This document shows, piece by piece, positions 18,101 to 28,982 of a DNA stretch of 64,000 bases (position 1 is the stretch's first letter; each line of letters begins with the position of its first letter). Below the pieces are notes generated by a model that worked only from the letters and a program-made list of their open reading frames with translations, did not search any database and was not told the DNA's origin. This DNA is from Citrus sinensis (lineage: Eukaryota; Streptophyta; Magnoliopsida; Sapindales; Rutaceae), in the NCBI RefSeq assembly GCF_022201045.2, contig NC_068560.1, forward strand, positions 4,310,001 to 4,374,000, read 5' to 3'. A program made the position numbers and the translations under genes.

Positions 18101-19793
18101 GTTGAGAAAGATGAAAAACAGGTGATGTATGATAAGCAGAAGATGACATGGAAGAAGATTTCATCAACAGCTTGTAAAGACCTTTCTCAGCAAGGCCCTG
18201 CAGAAGAACTTGCCCCTTCATGTCCTTAACATAACAAACATTTCCACAAAATTCAACAGAGAGTGAATTATCAGATGTAAGTTTGGAAATGCTTAGTAAA
18301 TTCTTAGTGATTGTAGGAACAAGTAACATATCTTTAAGTGCTATAGTGAAGGCATGTGTGTAAGGATGTTTTGAAGCTCTAAATGATAAAAATGCATGAC
18401 CAATATGAGAAATTGAAAGACCTTGACCATTTTCAATAATGAGTTGATCAGTACCTTTGTAGTCTTCCTTAAAATGCAAGTTCTCCATGTTGTTGGTCAA
18501 GTGATGAGTTGCCCCACTATCCAAGTACCAGCCATCATCAGCAAAGCTTTCAAAATTAGCCACATAAGCTTCTGCAGGTGCATAGTTATCAATTCCAGAA
18601 TAGCAGCTTGCCTCAGATGCAGGATGATTATCATAGTTATCATAACCTTGATATGGATATGTAAAGCCATCAAAGTTAGCAATATATACTGATCTTGGTC
18701 CTTTTCCTCTGCCTAGACTTCTTGAAGAAGGGACATAATCCTCCACAAATCGATGCCAGCAAATATCAGCAGTATGACCAGGCTTAAAGCAAATCTGGCA
18801 AACCAATTCTTCTGCATTAATTAGAATTCCTTGAGGTCCATTCATATTAGTGACTCCAGTCCTAGTAAATTGTATTGGATTCCTAGGTGCATGAAAGGAG
18901 TTAACATTATTTGGGCCAAATGAGTGTCCTCTTCCATATCCACCTCTGTGATTGCCATTAAACATCCTTGGAGACTGAAAAATATTTCCTCTTCCAACAG
19001 TATGATTTCTACCAGTATTACCAAACTGAGCACCAGCATATCCTCCTCTTCTAAAATTATTTCTAGATTGAGCATAAAATGCCCTTGGATAATAGGCATT
19101 TGTGTAAGCATAATTTGCATTAAACATGCTTTTATCATTCTGCTCTTGTTCAAGTCTGGTTTCATGAGTTAATAATAATGCATAAGCATCATCATAGTCC
19201 ATTTTTGAGCCAGTTATAAAGGTAGCAATATCACGATAGCCTGCTCCTAAGCTATTAAGAATTGTCAGCATGAGATCTTTCTCTGTTATAGGACTTCCAG
19301 CACTAGCAAGCTTATCTGCCACAGTTTTCATTCTGATGCAGTAATCTTCAATACTCATTGATTCCTTGCTAAGAGTATTTAGCTCATATCTAAGTTGAAG
19401 AACCCTAGCTTCAGATGGCACACCAAATTTCTTTTCTAAAGTTCTCCAAACATCAAACGAGCTACCACAATTTATAACAAGATTTAGAGTACCTTCACTT
19501 ATTGATGATAGCATCCATCCAAGCAATGTTTGATCATGTGATCTCCAATTCTGATATTCTGGATTATCAATTTTCTGAATAGATCAATCAGCTCCAACTT
19601 GAGTGAACTGTTCTTCAGGAGCTGGTTTTGTTCCATTGATGAAGCCTTCCAATCGATTGCCTCTTATGGAAGCTAAAACTTGAAAACGCCAAAGTAGATA
19701 GTTCGATCGATCTAGTTTAATTGGAGTGTTGAAAGAAAAATTTATTTGACTTTGTTGATTTGTTTGCTGAGCACTAGAGCTTGCTCTTACTAT

Positions 19794-19804
19794 CTCTAAT
19801 ACCA
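19794..19804 (-). other. Copia primer-binding site
   Basis: TGGTATTAGAG immediately after the 5' LTR on the minus strand. It resembles the complement of the initiator tRNA-Met 3' end used by most plant Copia elements, with one T where C is usual. Confidence 0.8.
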
Positions 19805-20090
19805 TGTTTGAAAGTTGAATTGTGACTGTAAAAGTTGTTTGGAAGCTGAGAAAATAATGATCAATATTTTTCCTTAGAAACTATTCTTCTTTTATTGAAT
19901 TTCACGTTATTATTTACAAATACAATAACAACTTATTTATACTAACTCATATCTCAACAGAATTAAAAGCATCACTAACAACTGAAGAATAGAACGTAAA
20001 ACATGATTAACAGATTTGCTGAGCTGGCTTCTTTACCCAACTAACTGCTGACTCATCATTGACACACGTGCTCACTGAGCTTCCTTAACA
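19805..20090 (-). repeat. 5' LTR of the Copia element
   Basis: 286 bp, TG...CA, on the minus strand. It should carry the element promoter. The target duplication AGCCT follows at 20091-20095. Confidence 0.93.
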
Positions 20091-20313
20091 AGCCTGAATG
20101 TGACTTAGTCTTCTAATTGATTTTCTCATACGCTTTATCATCATCACCATAAGGCGACTGATGTGTACCAGGGCACTTACAATCCCAACAGCTGCCATCC
20201 ACACAAGAACTGCGCTGGTTGTATTATTTGAATACGATGAATTAGGGTCTCCAATGAGTGCTATAGAGACGATATACGTAATTTCCATTGCAACAATTGC
20301 CAAAGACATGATC

Positions 20314-20686
20314 TGTAACACCCTAGGCGAATCCTACATCGGCAAAGCACGGGAGAGATGCTGGGTTTATAAGGGGTGATCCACACCTTAATTGGCAAGA
20401 CGCGTTTTGGAGTGTATGGGCGCCCCAAGAACAAATCCGTGCGGGCCTTGTTAAGGCCTAAAGCGGACAATATCTTGTCAGGTCTGGGTTGTCCGCTTTG
20501 GGCCTTAACAACCCAGACCTAACAAGATATTGTCCGCTTTAGGCCTTAACAAGGCCCGCACGGATTTATTCTTGGGGCGCCCATACACTCCAAAACGCGT
20601 CTTGCCAATTAAGGTGTGGATCACCCCTTATAAACCCAGCATCTCTCCCGTGCTTTGCCGATGTGGGATTCGCCTAGGGTGTTACA
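20314..20686. repeat. Long near-perfect palindrome of two TRIM LTRs
   Basis: Arms 20314-20488 and 20512-20686 are each 175 bp and differ, by eye, at three positions. They are separated by a 23-bp spacer (20489-20511) that itself resembles a piece of the LTR. A transcript across it would fold into a long hairpin. The arms include TTTATAAGGGG, a likely TATA-type promoter element of this TRIM family. Confidence 0.9.
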
Positions 20687-20962
20687 TACACCCCCCCTTG
20701 GGGACTCAGCGTCCTTGCTGAGGTTTGCCCCACCATCGCTCAAGAGGACACGCGGAGCCGCTTTGATACCACAATGTCATGACCCATCCCAGACCTGACA
20801 AGATATTGTCCGCTTTGAGCCTTAACAAGGCCCACACGGATTTGTTCTTGGGGCACCCATACACCCCAAAACGCGTCTTGCCAATTAAGGTGTGGATCAC
20901 CCCTTATAAACCCAGCATCTCTCCCGTGCTTTGCCGATGTGGGATTCGCCTAGGGTGTTACA
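20314..20962 (-). mobile_element. TRIM-type mini-retrotransposon with an extra inverted LTR
   Basis: A 649-bp insertion starting TGTAACACCCTAGGCGAATC and ending with its complement, flanked by the duplication TGATC (20309-20313 and 20963-20967), inside the ankyrin coding sequence. Read on the minus strand: an LTR at about 20962-20775, a primer-binding site TGGTATCAAAGC (20771-20760), a roughly 60-bp non-coding middle, a G-rich polypurine tract (20701-20688), and a second LTR from 20686. That is a terminal-repeat retrotransposon in miniature (TRIM). A third LTR copy, in the opposite orientation, is fused at the far end (20314-20488), which makes a long palindrome. It has no coding capacity. 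Confidence 0.85.
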
Positions 20963-21056
20963 TGATCCACGCTAAAATCCACGCAAATAGTATCATATTA
21001 ATTGGTAAATCAATTATAAGCAAAAGTATAAGACTAAGAGAAGCAAGGAAACCTAT

Positions 21057-21387
21057 TGTTTGGGAGAAATACGTCGACGAGACCAGGCACGGTGAGCAGA
21101 TATCTGATGGCAGAGTTCTGCGAACCGGTGTGTTCCGTAAAAGCCTGGTGCGCGGGGGAACAGGAGCAGAAATATCCTGCTCGTCCACGAGCACGTCATC
21201 CGCGAGGCAAATTTCCTGTAAGAGGCATAAGGCCATTCCGGCTAGAGGTCGAGAGGCGAGGAGACCCGGTCGACGGCAGTTGGCAAGGCATGCTCTCCAG
21301 CCCGAGAATCTAGGCACGACAGCCACGCTTTCCCCAGAACCGTGGCGTAACACGCAAGATCCCACGTTTGCCCATAACGCAGCATAA
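21057..21387 (+). mobile_element. Left part of a Tat/Retand-type solo LTR
   Basis: GC-rich sequence starting TGTTTGGGAGAAATACG directly after the duplication CCTAT (21052-21056). The right part lies at 33957-34440, and CCTAT recurs at 34441-34445. Together they make an 815-bp solo LTR inserted in the ankyrin gene and later split by the Athila element. It is related to the LTR at 50254-50957, which is in the opposite orientation: compare the complement of 21250-21312 with 50743-50830. No internal region remains, so it probably arose by LTR-LTR recombination. Confidence 0.82.
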
Positions 21388-21728
21388 TGTTGAGTGTTAG
21401 AAAATGCATATTTATAAAGGAGAAAACCGTCATTTTACATTTTAAGTCTTACTAACAACCCTTACTTTTATATATTTAACCTTCTTGTGATTTAATTACA
21501 TGTGTTTTATTTTAATTAAGTATTTTATGTATTTTAGGGGCATTATAGTCATTTCACAATAAAGGAGAGATCAGACGGCAAAACGGACATCACTTTTGAA
21601 CTCAGGACGGTCGAAAACCTTAGGAGGAGCATAAAAGGAAAAATGGCACTATTCACATGTACAATACTATTCACGTGTATGGTACTGTATACGTTACTGT
21701 TCACGACACTGTTCACATAAACGGATGA

Positions 21729-21998
21729 TGACGTGGCATTGACCGATGATGTGGCATTGACTGATGAGGTGTCACGATCCTGTTGGACTAAAATTCTTAT
21801 GTACTGTTGATGGTGACGTGGCAGCATATCAGTGGACGAAAAATCTCGCGTACGGTGCATGCATCACACAGGATTATTTTCAACCAAACCGCGTTACTGT
21901 TCATCCGGGTCAAACCGCGTTACTGTTCAAAGTCGGGTCAAACCGTGTTACTGTTCATCCGCGTGGTCAAACCGTGGACTGTTGACTGATGACGTGGC
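21729..21998 (+). promoter_or_regulatory. Cluster of TGACGTGGC motifs in the LTR U3
   Basis: Three copies of TGACGTGGC, which combines a TGA/as-1-type core (TGACG) with an ABRE/G-box-like ACGTGGC, at 21729, 21814 and 21990. bZIP factors of the TGA and ABF groups bind such sites, and they often confer stress, salicylate or ABA responsiveness. The same cluster is in the 3' LTR 11,177 bp downstream. Confidence 0.55.
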
Positions 21999-22055
21999 GC
22001 AATCCTGAGCGTCCAAACTGTTTTTAATCCGATGGCCATGATTTACTCCATGTAT

Positions 22056-22065
22056 CTATAAAAAG
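22056..22065 (+). promoter_or_regulatory. TATA box of the Athila-like LTR promoter
   Basis: CTATAAAAAG followed by a GGGGGCATCCCCCCC hairpin-like stretch, so transcription should begin about 30 bp downstream, near 22085-22095. The duplicate lies at 33233-33242 in the 3' LTR, where it could drive the sequence downstream of the element. Confidence 0.7.
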
Positions 22066-22780
22066 GGGGCATCCCCCCCCTAATTTGATATCTCTGAATC
22101 CATTTTTGGGATCCATTTTCTGTAATTCCCTCTCCATCTTGTATTTTCTTCGTATTTTAATAAATTTCCATTTTGCCCCTAGTTCAATTATGAGTAGCTA
22201 ATTTCCGTTCGAGCTTGGGTTGAAGGTGAAGTCTCAACATGTGTCATGGGCTTAATTTGGTAAATTTATTTTCTCTTCCCCTCTAGTTTTTGTGGATGTT
22301 TTGACTTCTCGTCGACAAATAATAATATTCTTGTCTAGTACCGCCTTGGTTTCACCGGCCCCCTAGTACAAGGTTATTATTATTTGGCACGATAAGCCCT
22401 TAGCACCATATTGATTAGAGCGTGGTTCATGAGGTGTGGATTCCCCCCTCATGATTTAATTGGCATTAATACGGATTATTTAGCCCATGATGCATGTTGA
22501 TACGGATCCAGATACCCAAGTACGTCATTTCAATAGATCTTCGCTTCAATTTATTCTCGTCATTTCAATTCCAATTTCAGAATTTATTATCGCCATTTTA
22601 ATTTAAGTTTTAGCATATTCCAAATCATTTCCACCAAAAAATCCAACCACTCATTTACAAAATTAATTCTATATACAATTAAAATCCACCTCCTCGTGGG
22701 ATCGACACTCGTCACCATTAGTCTATACTACAATAGATTCGTGCGCTTGCGAGTACATTAAAATTTGCACAACAAGTTTT

Positions 22781-22798
22781 TGGCGCCGTTGCCGGGGA
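22781..22798 (+). other. Athila-like primer-binding site
   Basis: TGGCGCCGTTGCCGGGGA, six bases after the 5' LTR. This is the primer site common to Athila-type elements, usually attributed to tRNA-Asp. Confidence 0.88.
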
Positions 22799-22806
22799 GG
22801 TAAGTA
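22796..22806 (+). other. Predicted splice donor in the retrotransposon leader
   Basis: GGGAG|GTAAGTAA, with exon end 22799, is a near-consensus plant 5' splice site directly after the primer-binding site and 380 nt before gag-pol. Placed there, it could make spliced mRNAs for the downstream accessory ORFs, as retroviruses do for env. A well-placed acceptor is at 28981-28982. Confidence 0.5.
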
Positions 22807-23183
22807 ATTTTAATTCATAGAATTAATTTTTGTGAATAATTTCTTTTATTTGTTTTCTTGTATTTTTTTATTATTAAAAAAAAAGAAAAAAAAAGTGAAT
22901 CTACATTTAAAGGTTAGTATTTCTTTTCTTTTTCTCTTCTTTAAAATTTTGTAATTTAATTTTCTATTTATTTTTCTTTGTAATTTTTTTTTGTTTATCT
23001 TATTAATTTAATTTTTAGTTAATTTCTTTCATGTATTTATTTTTGTGTATTTTTATAGAAAGGTTGTAATAGCGCAATAAGGTTAGTATCGTAATTTCTC
23101 CCTCTTCTTTATTTTTATTTGTTTTGTTCCCATCTTTATTTTTTGTTTTGTTTGCATCTTTATTTTTATTTTATTTATTTTGC

Positions 23184-26100
23184 ATGCATGGTCGTAGGTC
23201 ATTATTACCTAATCTTGAACCTATAGACCTTGAATTAGAAAAAACACTTCGCACACACAAACACGTTAAAAATAAAATGGATTTACAAGCACCACAGGAG
23301 AGGCCATTTAAGGACTATTTTAGTCCCTTAGCTAATTTGAGCACGTCATGCATAAGATACCCAAATGTAGCTGCTAGGAGTTTTGAATTAAAACCTAGTG
23401 TGTTAAATTGTCTCCCTACATTTTATGGCCTAGAAAATGAGGATCCATATAATCATTTGAATGATTTTCATGCCATTTGTCAAACATTCAAATATGAGAA
23501 TTTTTCAGATGATGATGTTAAACTTAGACTATTCCCATTTTCTTTAAAAGATAGAGCTCGTTCATGGTTAAATACTTTACCTGCTAATAGCATTTCATCA
23601 TGGGAACAAATGGTAACGAAATTTTTGAATAAATATTTCCCAGTGCATAAAACCAATGCTATTCGCAGGGAAATCTCAGAGTTTACCCAGAAAGATGACG
23701 AGCAATTTTTCGAAACATGGGAGCGATTCAATGGGCTACTCTTGAAGTGTCCACATCATGGGTACGAGAAATGGCACCAATGCCAATACTTTTTGGAGGG
23801 ATTACTACCAAATGTGCAAGAATGGCTAATGGCGACAAGTGGAGGAGAGCTAATGTCAAAAAGTGCATCCGAGATTTGGGAATTCTTCCAGCGACAAGCG
23901 GATAATTCCCAACAACGGAGTCGATCACTCAGGAATACTAGAAGAATTAAAGGAGTAAATGAGGTTCAAATTGGCGAGTCAACTTCAGGAATCAAAGAAG
24001 TCAAGGAGATGGTTGAAAGTCTTGCTCGACAAATAGCATCGTTATCGACTGCTAAATCAACAGAACCACATGACCATGACTCATACTCAGATCAAGCCAA
24101 TGCCATAGGTGTAATGAGAAAGCCATCAAATTACAACCCATACTCCAACACATATAACCCTGGATGGAGAGACCACCCCAATTTTTCATGGTCTCAAGGA
24201 TTTCAACAGAATAGACCAGCAGCTCCAGCTCCACCAATGCAACCAATTCCACAAAATCCTCAAGCCTCTCAGCCACCATTTAGACCATACAATCAGAACC
24301 AGAACCACTCTCAACCTAGACCATGGGAGGATGCATTTCAGAATTTCAGGAATGTTACTCACTCCACGATTGAGCAACAGAACCGCACCATTGATGGACT
24401 ACGAAATGAGTTGAGAGCAGGCTTCAACTCACAAGCTCAATCGGTTTCAAGCCTCGAGAAGATGGTGGGACAACTTGCTTCTTCAGTTCAGACCTTGGCA
24501 ATGACCGTTGAGAAAGGTAAGTTTCCAAGTCAACCAGTGCCTAACCCTAAAGGAGTGCATGAAGCAAGTACCAGTTCACCACAGCAGCATGGAGAAGTCA
24601 AAGCAGTAATGACCTTGCGAAAAGGAAAAGAAGTCGACAACAAAGTGGAGATGCCGGTGACAAAAGAAAATCAAATTGTACCTGTGAATGTTGAGGAATC
24701 ATCACCGGAGGAGAAAGAAGAAACCAACCCACGAGAATACATTCCGAAAGCTCCATTTCCTCAGAGGTTAGCGAAAGGCAAGAAGGGAAAATCCACAGGT
24801 GAGATTCTTGAAATCTTCAAACAGGTAAGTGTTAACATCCCTTTGCTTGATGCTATTAAACAAGTTCCATCTTATGCCAAGTTTCTTAAAGACCTTTGTA
24901 CTAAAAAGAGAAATATGCATGTCCAAAAGAAGGCATTTTTAACAGAAAACGTTAGTTCTATACTCCAACATAAAATTCCTTTAAAATGCAAAGACCCAGG
25001 CTCCCCCACTATCTCATGTAGTATAGGGAACCACACAATTGAGAATGCTTTGTTGGATTTAGGAGCTAGTGTAAATCTGTTACCTTATTCAGTGTTTGTG
25101 AAACTTGGACTGGGAGAATTACACCCAACTCCAGTGGTGTTACAACTTGCAGATCGGTCCACAAAAATACCTCGTGGTATTGTGGAGGACGTGCTTATCC
25201 AGGTAGACAAATTTTATTTTCCTGTTGACTTCATTGTAATTGACACTCAACCAATACAGGATTCAAGGAAGCACATCCCCATTATTCTAGGCCGACCTTT
25301 CTTGGCAACTGCGGATGCTCACATTCAATGTAGAACTGGAAATATGCAGTTGTCCTTCGGCAACATGACTATGGAGCTGAACATCTTCAACATTGCCAAA
25401 CAACCTCACAGTGCAGATGATGGAATTGTTGATGTGGATTTAATTGAAGCATTAGTTGATGACACTTTTCTTTCAAACCTTAGTGATGATCCTTTACAAA
25501 CATGTTTAACTCACTTTGGTTTTGATTTTGATATTGACAGATCGGTTGATGAGGTCAACGCCCTGCTTGACTCAGCACCATCTATGGACACTAATAAATG
25601 GAAGTCAAGAGTTGAGCAACTAGCACCATCAGAGAAGCAACTCATTCCATCATCAGAATCACCACCGAAACTCGAGCTCAAACCATTGCCCAACACTTTG
25701 GAATATGCGTTTTTGGGAGAAGAAAGTACTCTGCCGGTAATCATCTCATCATCCCTAAATGACGAACAAAAAGGTAAGTTGTTGGATGTTTTGAAAGAGC
25801 ACAAAGGGGCATTAGGATGGACCATAGCAGACATTAAAGGTATAAACCCAGTAGACTGCATGCATTACATTCACCTTGATGAAAATGCTAAAACTACTAG
25901 GGAGATGCAACGTCGGTTAAATCCTAACATGAAAGAAGTTGTTAGAACTGAAGTCCTTAAGCTATTAGATGCAGGTATCATTTATCCAATTTCTGATAGT
26001 TCATGGGTCAGTCCTGTACAAGTTGTCCCCAAAAAGTCAGGAGTCACAGTAGTTACGAATGCTGATAATGAATTGATACCCACTAGAGTAACTACAGGAT

Positions 26101-28574
26101 GGCGTGTATGCATTGATTATAGAAAGTTGAATTCTGTCACACGTAAAGACCATTTTCCTTTACCATTTATTGATCAAATGCTTGATAGATTAGCAGGCCA
26201 TGAATTTTATTGCTTTCTAGATGGCTACTCAGGATATAATCAGATTCCCATAGCACCAAAAGATCAAGAGAAAACTACTTTCACTTGCCCTTTTGGCACA
26301 TTTGCATATAGGAGAATGCCATTTGGATTATGTAATGCACCTGCTACATTTCAACGATGCATGCTAAGCATTTTTTCTGATATGGTTGAACGATTTCTTG
26401 AAGTCTTTATGGATGACTTTTCTGTCTTTGGTGATTCATTTGATCAATGTTTACATCATCTAACGCTAGTTCTGCAGAGATGTATCGAGAAGAATTTGGT
26501 CTTAAATTGGGAGAAGTGTCATTTTATGGTAAAACAAGGTATTGTCCTCGGTCACATCATTTCGAGCAAAGGTATTGAGGTGGACAAAGCCAAGGTGGAT
26601 CTCATTTCTAATCTTCCTCCACCCAAAACAGTCAGAGAAGTAAGATCTTTCCTTGGGCATGCTGGTTTCTATAGACGTTTCATTAAAGATTTTAGCAAAG
26701 TTTCTAGACCCTTATGCAATTTACTTGCTAAGGATGTACCTTTTATCTTTAATGATTCATGTCTCATGGCGTTTGAAAAATTAAAACAATTGTTGACATC
26801 ATCACCCATCATTCAGGCCCCAAACTGGAGCTTACCATTTGAGCTCATGTGTGATGCATCTGATTATGCAGTAGGAGCAGTATTAGGACAAAGAGTTGAT
26901 CGAATTCCCCATGTTATTTACTATGCTAGTATGACATTAAATGATGCACAGTTGAACTATTCAACTACTGAAAAAGAAATGCTAGCAGTAGTGTTTGCAT
27001 TAGAAAAATTTCGATCTTATCTCATTGGTTGTAAAATAATTGTGTTCACAGATCATGCTGCTCTTAAATATCTTCTCACAAAGAAAGATGCAAAAGCTAG
27101 ACTAATTCGTTGGGTGTTACTTTTGCAGGAATTTGACTTGGAATTCAAAGATAAGAAAGGGTCAGAAAATGTTGTGGCAGACCACCTCTCTCGTCTCCAT
27201 TTTGACACAATTACAGAATCATTACCATTGAATGAGTCATTTCCAGATGAACAATTAATGAATGTGGAAGTATTACCTTGGTATGCTGATATAGTTAATT
27301 ATCTTGTTACAGGTAGACTTCCAGAGCATTGGACCAAGCAAGACAAGATTAAATTCTTTGCGGAAATAAAGAATTTCTTTTGGGATGACCCATATTTGTT
27401 CAAGTATTGTGCAGACCAAATTGTTAGACGATGTGTCCCAGAAAGTGAAATTCAGAATATCCTTTCATTCTGCCATGAACAAGCTTGTGGAGGCCATTTC
27501 AGCGCTAAGAAAACAGCGACTAAAGTTTTACAATGTGGTTTCTATTGGCCATCTATATTTCGAGACGCTTACACTTTCTGTTCTTCATGTGATAGGTGTC
27601 AACGAATGGGGAGCATTACACGAAGGAACATGATGCCACTAAATCCAATTTTAGTGGTTGAGATTTTTGACGTATGGGGTATCGACTTCATGGGACCCTT
27701 TCCCCCTTCTTTTGGCCATCAATACATATTGGTTGGTGTTGACTACGTCTCAAAATGGGTAGAAGCAATTCCATGTAGGACCAATGATCACAAGGTGGTG
27801 ATAGGATTTTTGAAAAGCAACATTGTCTCGCGCTTTGGATTCCCTCGAGCAATAATCAGTGATGGTGGTGCCCACTTTTGTAACAAAGCATTCAAAGCTC
27901 TTTTGACAAAGTATTCAATCACACACAAAGTGGCGACCCCGTATCATCCGCAAACCAGTGGCCAAGTTGAGATCTCCAATCGAGAAATAAAGCACATATT
28001 AGAAAAAACGGTGAGGCCGGACAGAAAAGATTGGTCATTAAGACTTGATGATGCCTTATGGGCATATAGAACGGCTTTCAAGACCCCGATTGGGATGTCA
28101 CCCTACAGGCTAGTGTATGGAAAAGCTTGCCACCTACCTGTGGAACTCGAGCATCGTGCGTATTGGGCCATCAAGAAATTCAATTTTGACATGCAGCAAG
28201 CCAACTCAGAAAGAAGATTACAACTGGCAGAACTTGAAGAAATTCGCAATGATGCATACGAAAATGCCAAGATTTACAAGCAACGAATGAAAGTCTTCCA
28301 TGACAAGCACGTTATGAGAAAATCGTTCACTCCAGGTCAGAAAGTGCTTTTATTCAATTCTCGCTTGCACCTATTCCCAGGTAAGTTACGCTCTCGTTGG
28401 TCTGGTCCCTTTATTGTTCATACTGTTTTTCCACATGGGGCAATTGAAATTAAAGACCCAAAGAACGGTGTCACGTTTAAAGTTAATGGTCAAAGATTAA
28501 AGCCATATCTAGAATACCAACCACGTGGAGAAGACACCGAAATAAATTTGAGTAACCCATCAGATTTGAATTGA
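23184..28574 (+). CDS. gag-pol: Athila-like gag-pol polyprotein, intact
   Basis: An uninterrupted frame of 1796 aa from ATG 23184 ([17 protein letters not shown]); a second possible start is the ATG at 23277. Gag region (about 75-300): [18 protein letters not shown] and WFNKYF-like retrotransposon-gag text. Protease near 621: [12 protein letters not shown]. Reverse transcriptase about 900-1130: [11 protein letters not shown] and FMDDFSVFG (the YxDD-equivalent). RNase H near 1218: [14 protein letters not shown]. Integrase 1430-1620: zinc finger ([17 protein letters not shown]) and catalytic text [26 protein letters not shown]. It should produce virus-like-particle proteins and the enzymes for reverse transcription and integration. 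No stop or frameshift is visible, so the element may be autonomous. There is no chromodomain at the C terminus. Confidence 0.95.
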   Translation: MHGRRSLLPNLEPIDLELEKTLRTHKHVKNKMDLQAPQERPFKDYFSPLANLSTSCIRYPNVAARSFELKPSVLNCLPTFYGLENEDPYNHLNDFHAICQTFKYENFSDDDVKLRLFPFSLKDRARSWLNTLPANSISSWEQMVTKFLNKYFPVHKTNAIRREISEFTQKDDEQFFETWERFNGLLLKCPHHGYEKWHQCQYFLEGLLPNVQEWLMATSGGELMSKSASEIWEFFQRQADNSQQRSRSLRNTRRIKGVNEVQIGESTSGIKEVKEMVESLARQIASLSTAKSTEPHDHDSYSDQANAIGVMRKPSNYNPYSNTYNPGWRDHPNFSWSQGFQQNRPAAPAPPMQPIPQNPQASQPPFRPYNQNQNHSQPRPWEDAFQNFRNVTHSTIEQQNRTIDGLRNELRAGFNSQAQSVSSLEKMVGQLASSVQTLAMTVEKGKFPSQPVPNPKGVHEASTSSPQQHGEVKAVMTLRKGKEVDNKVEMPVTKENQIVPVNVEESSPEEKEETNPREYIPKAPFPQRLAKGKKGKSTGEILEIFKQVSVNIPLLDAIKQVPSYAKFLKDLCTKKRNMHVQKKAFLTENVSSILQHKIPLKCKDPGSPTISCSIGNHTIENALLDLGASVNLLPYSVFVKLGLGELHPTPVVLQLADRSTKIPRGIVEDVLIQVDKFYFPVDFIVIDTQPIQDSRKHIPIILGRPFLATADAHIQCRTGNMQLSFGNMTMELNIFNIAKQPHSADDGIVDVDLIEALVDDTFLSNLSDDPLQTCLTHFGFDFDIDRSVDEVNALLDSAPSMDTNKWKSRVEQLAPSEKQLIPSSESPPKLELKPLPNTLEYAFLGEESTLPVIISSSLNDEQKGKLLDVLKEHKGALGWTIADIKGINPVDCMHYIHLDENAKTTREMQRRLNPNMKEVVRTEVLKLLDAGIIYPISDSSWVSPVQVVPKKSGVTVVTNADNELIPTRVTTGWRVCIDYRKLNSVTRKDHFPLPFIDQMLDRLAGHEFYCFLDGYSGYNQIPIAPKDQEKTTFTCPFGTFAYRRMPFGLCNAPATFQRCMLSIFSDMVERFLEVFMDDFSVFGDSFDQCLHHLTLVLQRCIEKNLVLNWEKCHFMVKQGIVLGHIISSKGIEVDKAKVDLISNLPPPKTVREVRSFLGHAGFYRRFIKDFSKVSRPLCNLLAKDVPFIFNDSCLMAFEKLKQLLTSSPIIQAPNWSLPFELMCDASDYAVGAVLGQRVDRIPHVIYYASMTLNDAQLNYSTTEKEMLAVVFALEKFRSYLIGCKIIVFTDHAALKYLLTKKDAKARLIRWVLLLQEFDLEFKDKKGSENVVADHLSRLHFDTITESLPLNESFPDEQLMNVEVLPWYADIVNYLVTGRLPEHWTKQDKIKFFAEIKNFFWDDPYLFKYCADQIVRRCVPESEIQNILSFCHEQACGGHFSAKKTATKVLQCGFYWPSIFRDAYTFCSSCDRCQRMGSITRRNMMPLNPILVVEIFDVWGIDFMGPFPPSFGHQYILVGVDYVSKWVEAIPCRTNDHKVVIGFLKSNIVSRFGFPRAIISDGGAHFCNKAFKALLTKYSITHKVATPYHPQTSGQVEISNREIKHILEKTVRPDRKDWSLRLDDALWAYRTAFKTPIGMSPYRLVYGKACHLPVELEHRAYWAIKKFNFDMQQANSERRLQLAELEEIRNDAYENAKIYKQRMKVFHDKHVMRKSFTPGQKVLLFNSRLHLFPGKLRSRWSGPFIVHTVFPHGAIEIKDPKNGVTFKVNGQRLKPYLEYQPRGEDTEINLSNPSDLN

Positions 28575-28703
28575 TTTTTTTTTTCTTTCTTTTCGTTGAT
28601 TTGATTTTGTTTTCTTTCTTTATATTATTCTTTTGCTAATTGAAATTGTTTTTGCATAAGTGTGTTTATTTTACCATTAAGTTTTCTCTTATCATTGTTA
28701 ATC

Positions 28704-28937
28704 ATGAGTCTCATACTTAGGCCGTTCCTCCTGAACATTCTTAAACCACTTCAACGTGTCAAAACTCATCTCAAAAGGCAGATTCAATTTTGTAAAACAC
28801 AACGCATTTGGGCTCTACACCCACCAGAGTTAGTAGCCTATGTTGAGGGTTTAGAAAGCCAACTCAGAGACATTGAGAGAAGTGTTTACGACATCCAGTT
28901 GGAGCTTGAGGTAAATTCAATAAGAGGACGATTTTAA
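28704..28937 (+). CDS. Small accessory ORF (77 aa), unknown function
   Basis: Starts MSLILRPFLLNILKPLQRV at ATG 28704, 129 nt after the gag-pol stop. The first 15 residues are hydrophobic, followed by a basic stretch and then a predicted helical, acidic segment (ELVAYVEGLESQLRDIERSV). The frame is open upstream to about 28662 without an ATG (FILPLSFLLSLLI), which would lengthen the hydrophobic part if a non-AUG start or splicing is used. This could be a remnant of an env-like membrane protein or a leader peptide. I recognise no family. Confidence 0.4.
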   Translation: MSLILRPFLLNILKPLQRVKTHLKRQIQFCKTQRIWALHPPELVAYVEGLESQLRDIERSVYDIQLELEVNSIRGRF

Positions 28938-28967
28938 TTTTCTTTGTGTGTTTTAATTTGTTTTTCT

Positions 28968-28982
28968 GTTTGTGTGCTTTAG
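28968..28982 (+). other. Predicted splice acceptor before the zinc-knuckle ORF
   Basis: A pyrimidine-rich run TTTTTCTGTTTGTGTGCTTTAG ends with AG at 28981-28982, 97 nt before the ATG at 29079. With the donor at 22799/22800 it would delete gag-pol and put the zinc-knuckle ORF first on a short mRNA. Prediction only. Confidence 0.45.

Larger units (their letters stand above)
15096..19805 (-). pseudogene. Copia gag-pol polyprotein with four in-frame stops
   Basis: One 1570-codon frame with no frameshift, broken only by stop codons at 19584-19586 (TGA), 17676-17678 (TAG), 17019-17021 (TAA) and 16896-16898 (TAA). The first ATG uses the last base of the LTR plus the first two bases of the primer-binding site. 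Domains in order: gag with a zinc knuckle CQICFKPGHTADICWH; protease WYLDSGATHHLT; integrase zinc region (HRKFGHPS..CEACQLGKAHKQ) and core (HTDLWGPSP, QSDWGGEY); reverse transcriptase with YVDDILITG; RNase H with TDADWACDIDDRKSTGAYC and NPVYHSRTKHIELDMHFIRD. All four stops can be explained by C-to-T or G-to-A changes. As it stands it cannot make a full polyprotein, so it would depend on other copies. Confidence 0.92.
14829..20090 (-). mobile_element. Complete Ty1/Copia LTR retrotransposon (5.26 kb)
   Basis: Two 286-bp LTRs (14829-15114 and 19805-20090) begin TG and end CA, and are flanked by the 5-bp duplication AGCCT (14824-14828 and 20091-20095). On the minus strand the order is 5' LTR, primer-binding site TGGTATTAGAG (initiator-Met type), gag-pol, polypurine tract, 3' LTR. 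I count five LTR differences in 286 bp (about 1.7 %), so the insertion is fairly young but clearly older than the Athila element nearby. It landed in the last codons of the ankyrin gene. The domain order PR-INT-RT-RNaseH defines Copia; the Ale/Retrofit lineage is my guess from the integrase and RT text. Confidence 0.95.
21388..22774 (+). repeat. 5' LTR of the Athila-like element
   Basis: 1387 bp, TGTTGAGTG...GCACAACA. Contains three TGACGTGGC motifs (21729-21737, 21814-21822, 21990-21998), a cluster of ACTGTTCAC/ATTCAC repeats (21650-21720), and a roughly 29-bp tandem repeat built on GGTCAAACCG..GTTACTGTTC (21888-21978). A TATA box at 22056-22065 follows. AATAAA-like signals near 22159 could serve polyadenylation. 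All of this lies in U3/R as expected. Confidence 0.95.

Noticed and set aside
20314-20962. A Mutator or MITE-type DNA transposon (long inverted ends)
   Set aside because: The 5-bp duplication, TG/CA ends, primer-binding site and polypurine tract show a TRIM retroelement; the inverted ends come from an extra LTR copy.
20314-20962. Cassandra TRIM with 5S rRNA promoter
   Set aside because: No 5S rRNA-like box is visible in the LTRs.
20779-21387. A 202-codon plus-strand open frame
   Set aside because: It runs across the TRIM LTR, ankyrin antisense and solo-LTR sequence, so it is a chimera of unrelated pieces.
21549-21860. A 103-codon minus-strand frame rich in VNS/NAT repeats, duplicated at 32726-33037
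   Set aside because: It lies inside the LTR and reflects the short tandem repeats; the duplication is simply the other LTR.
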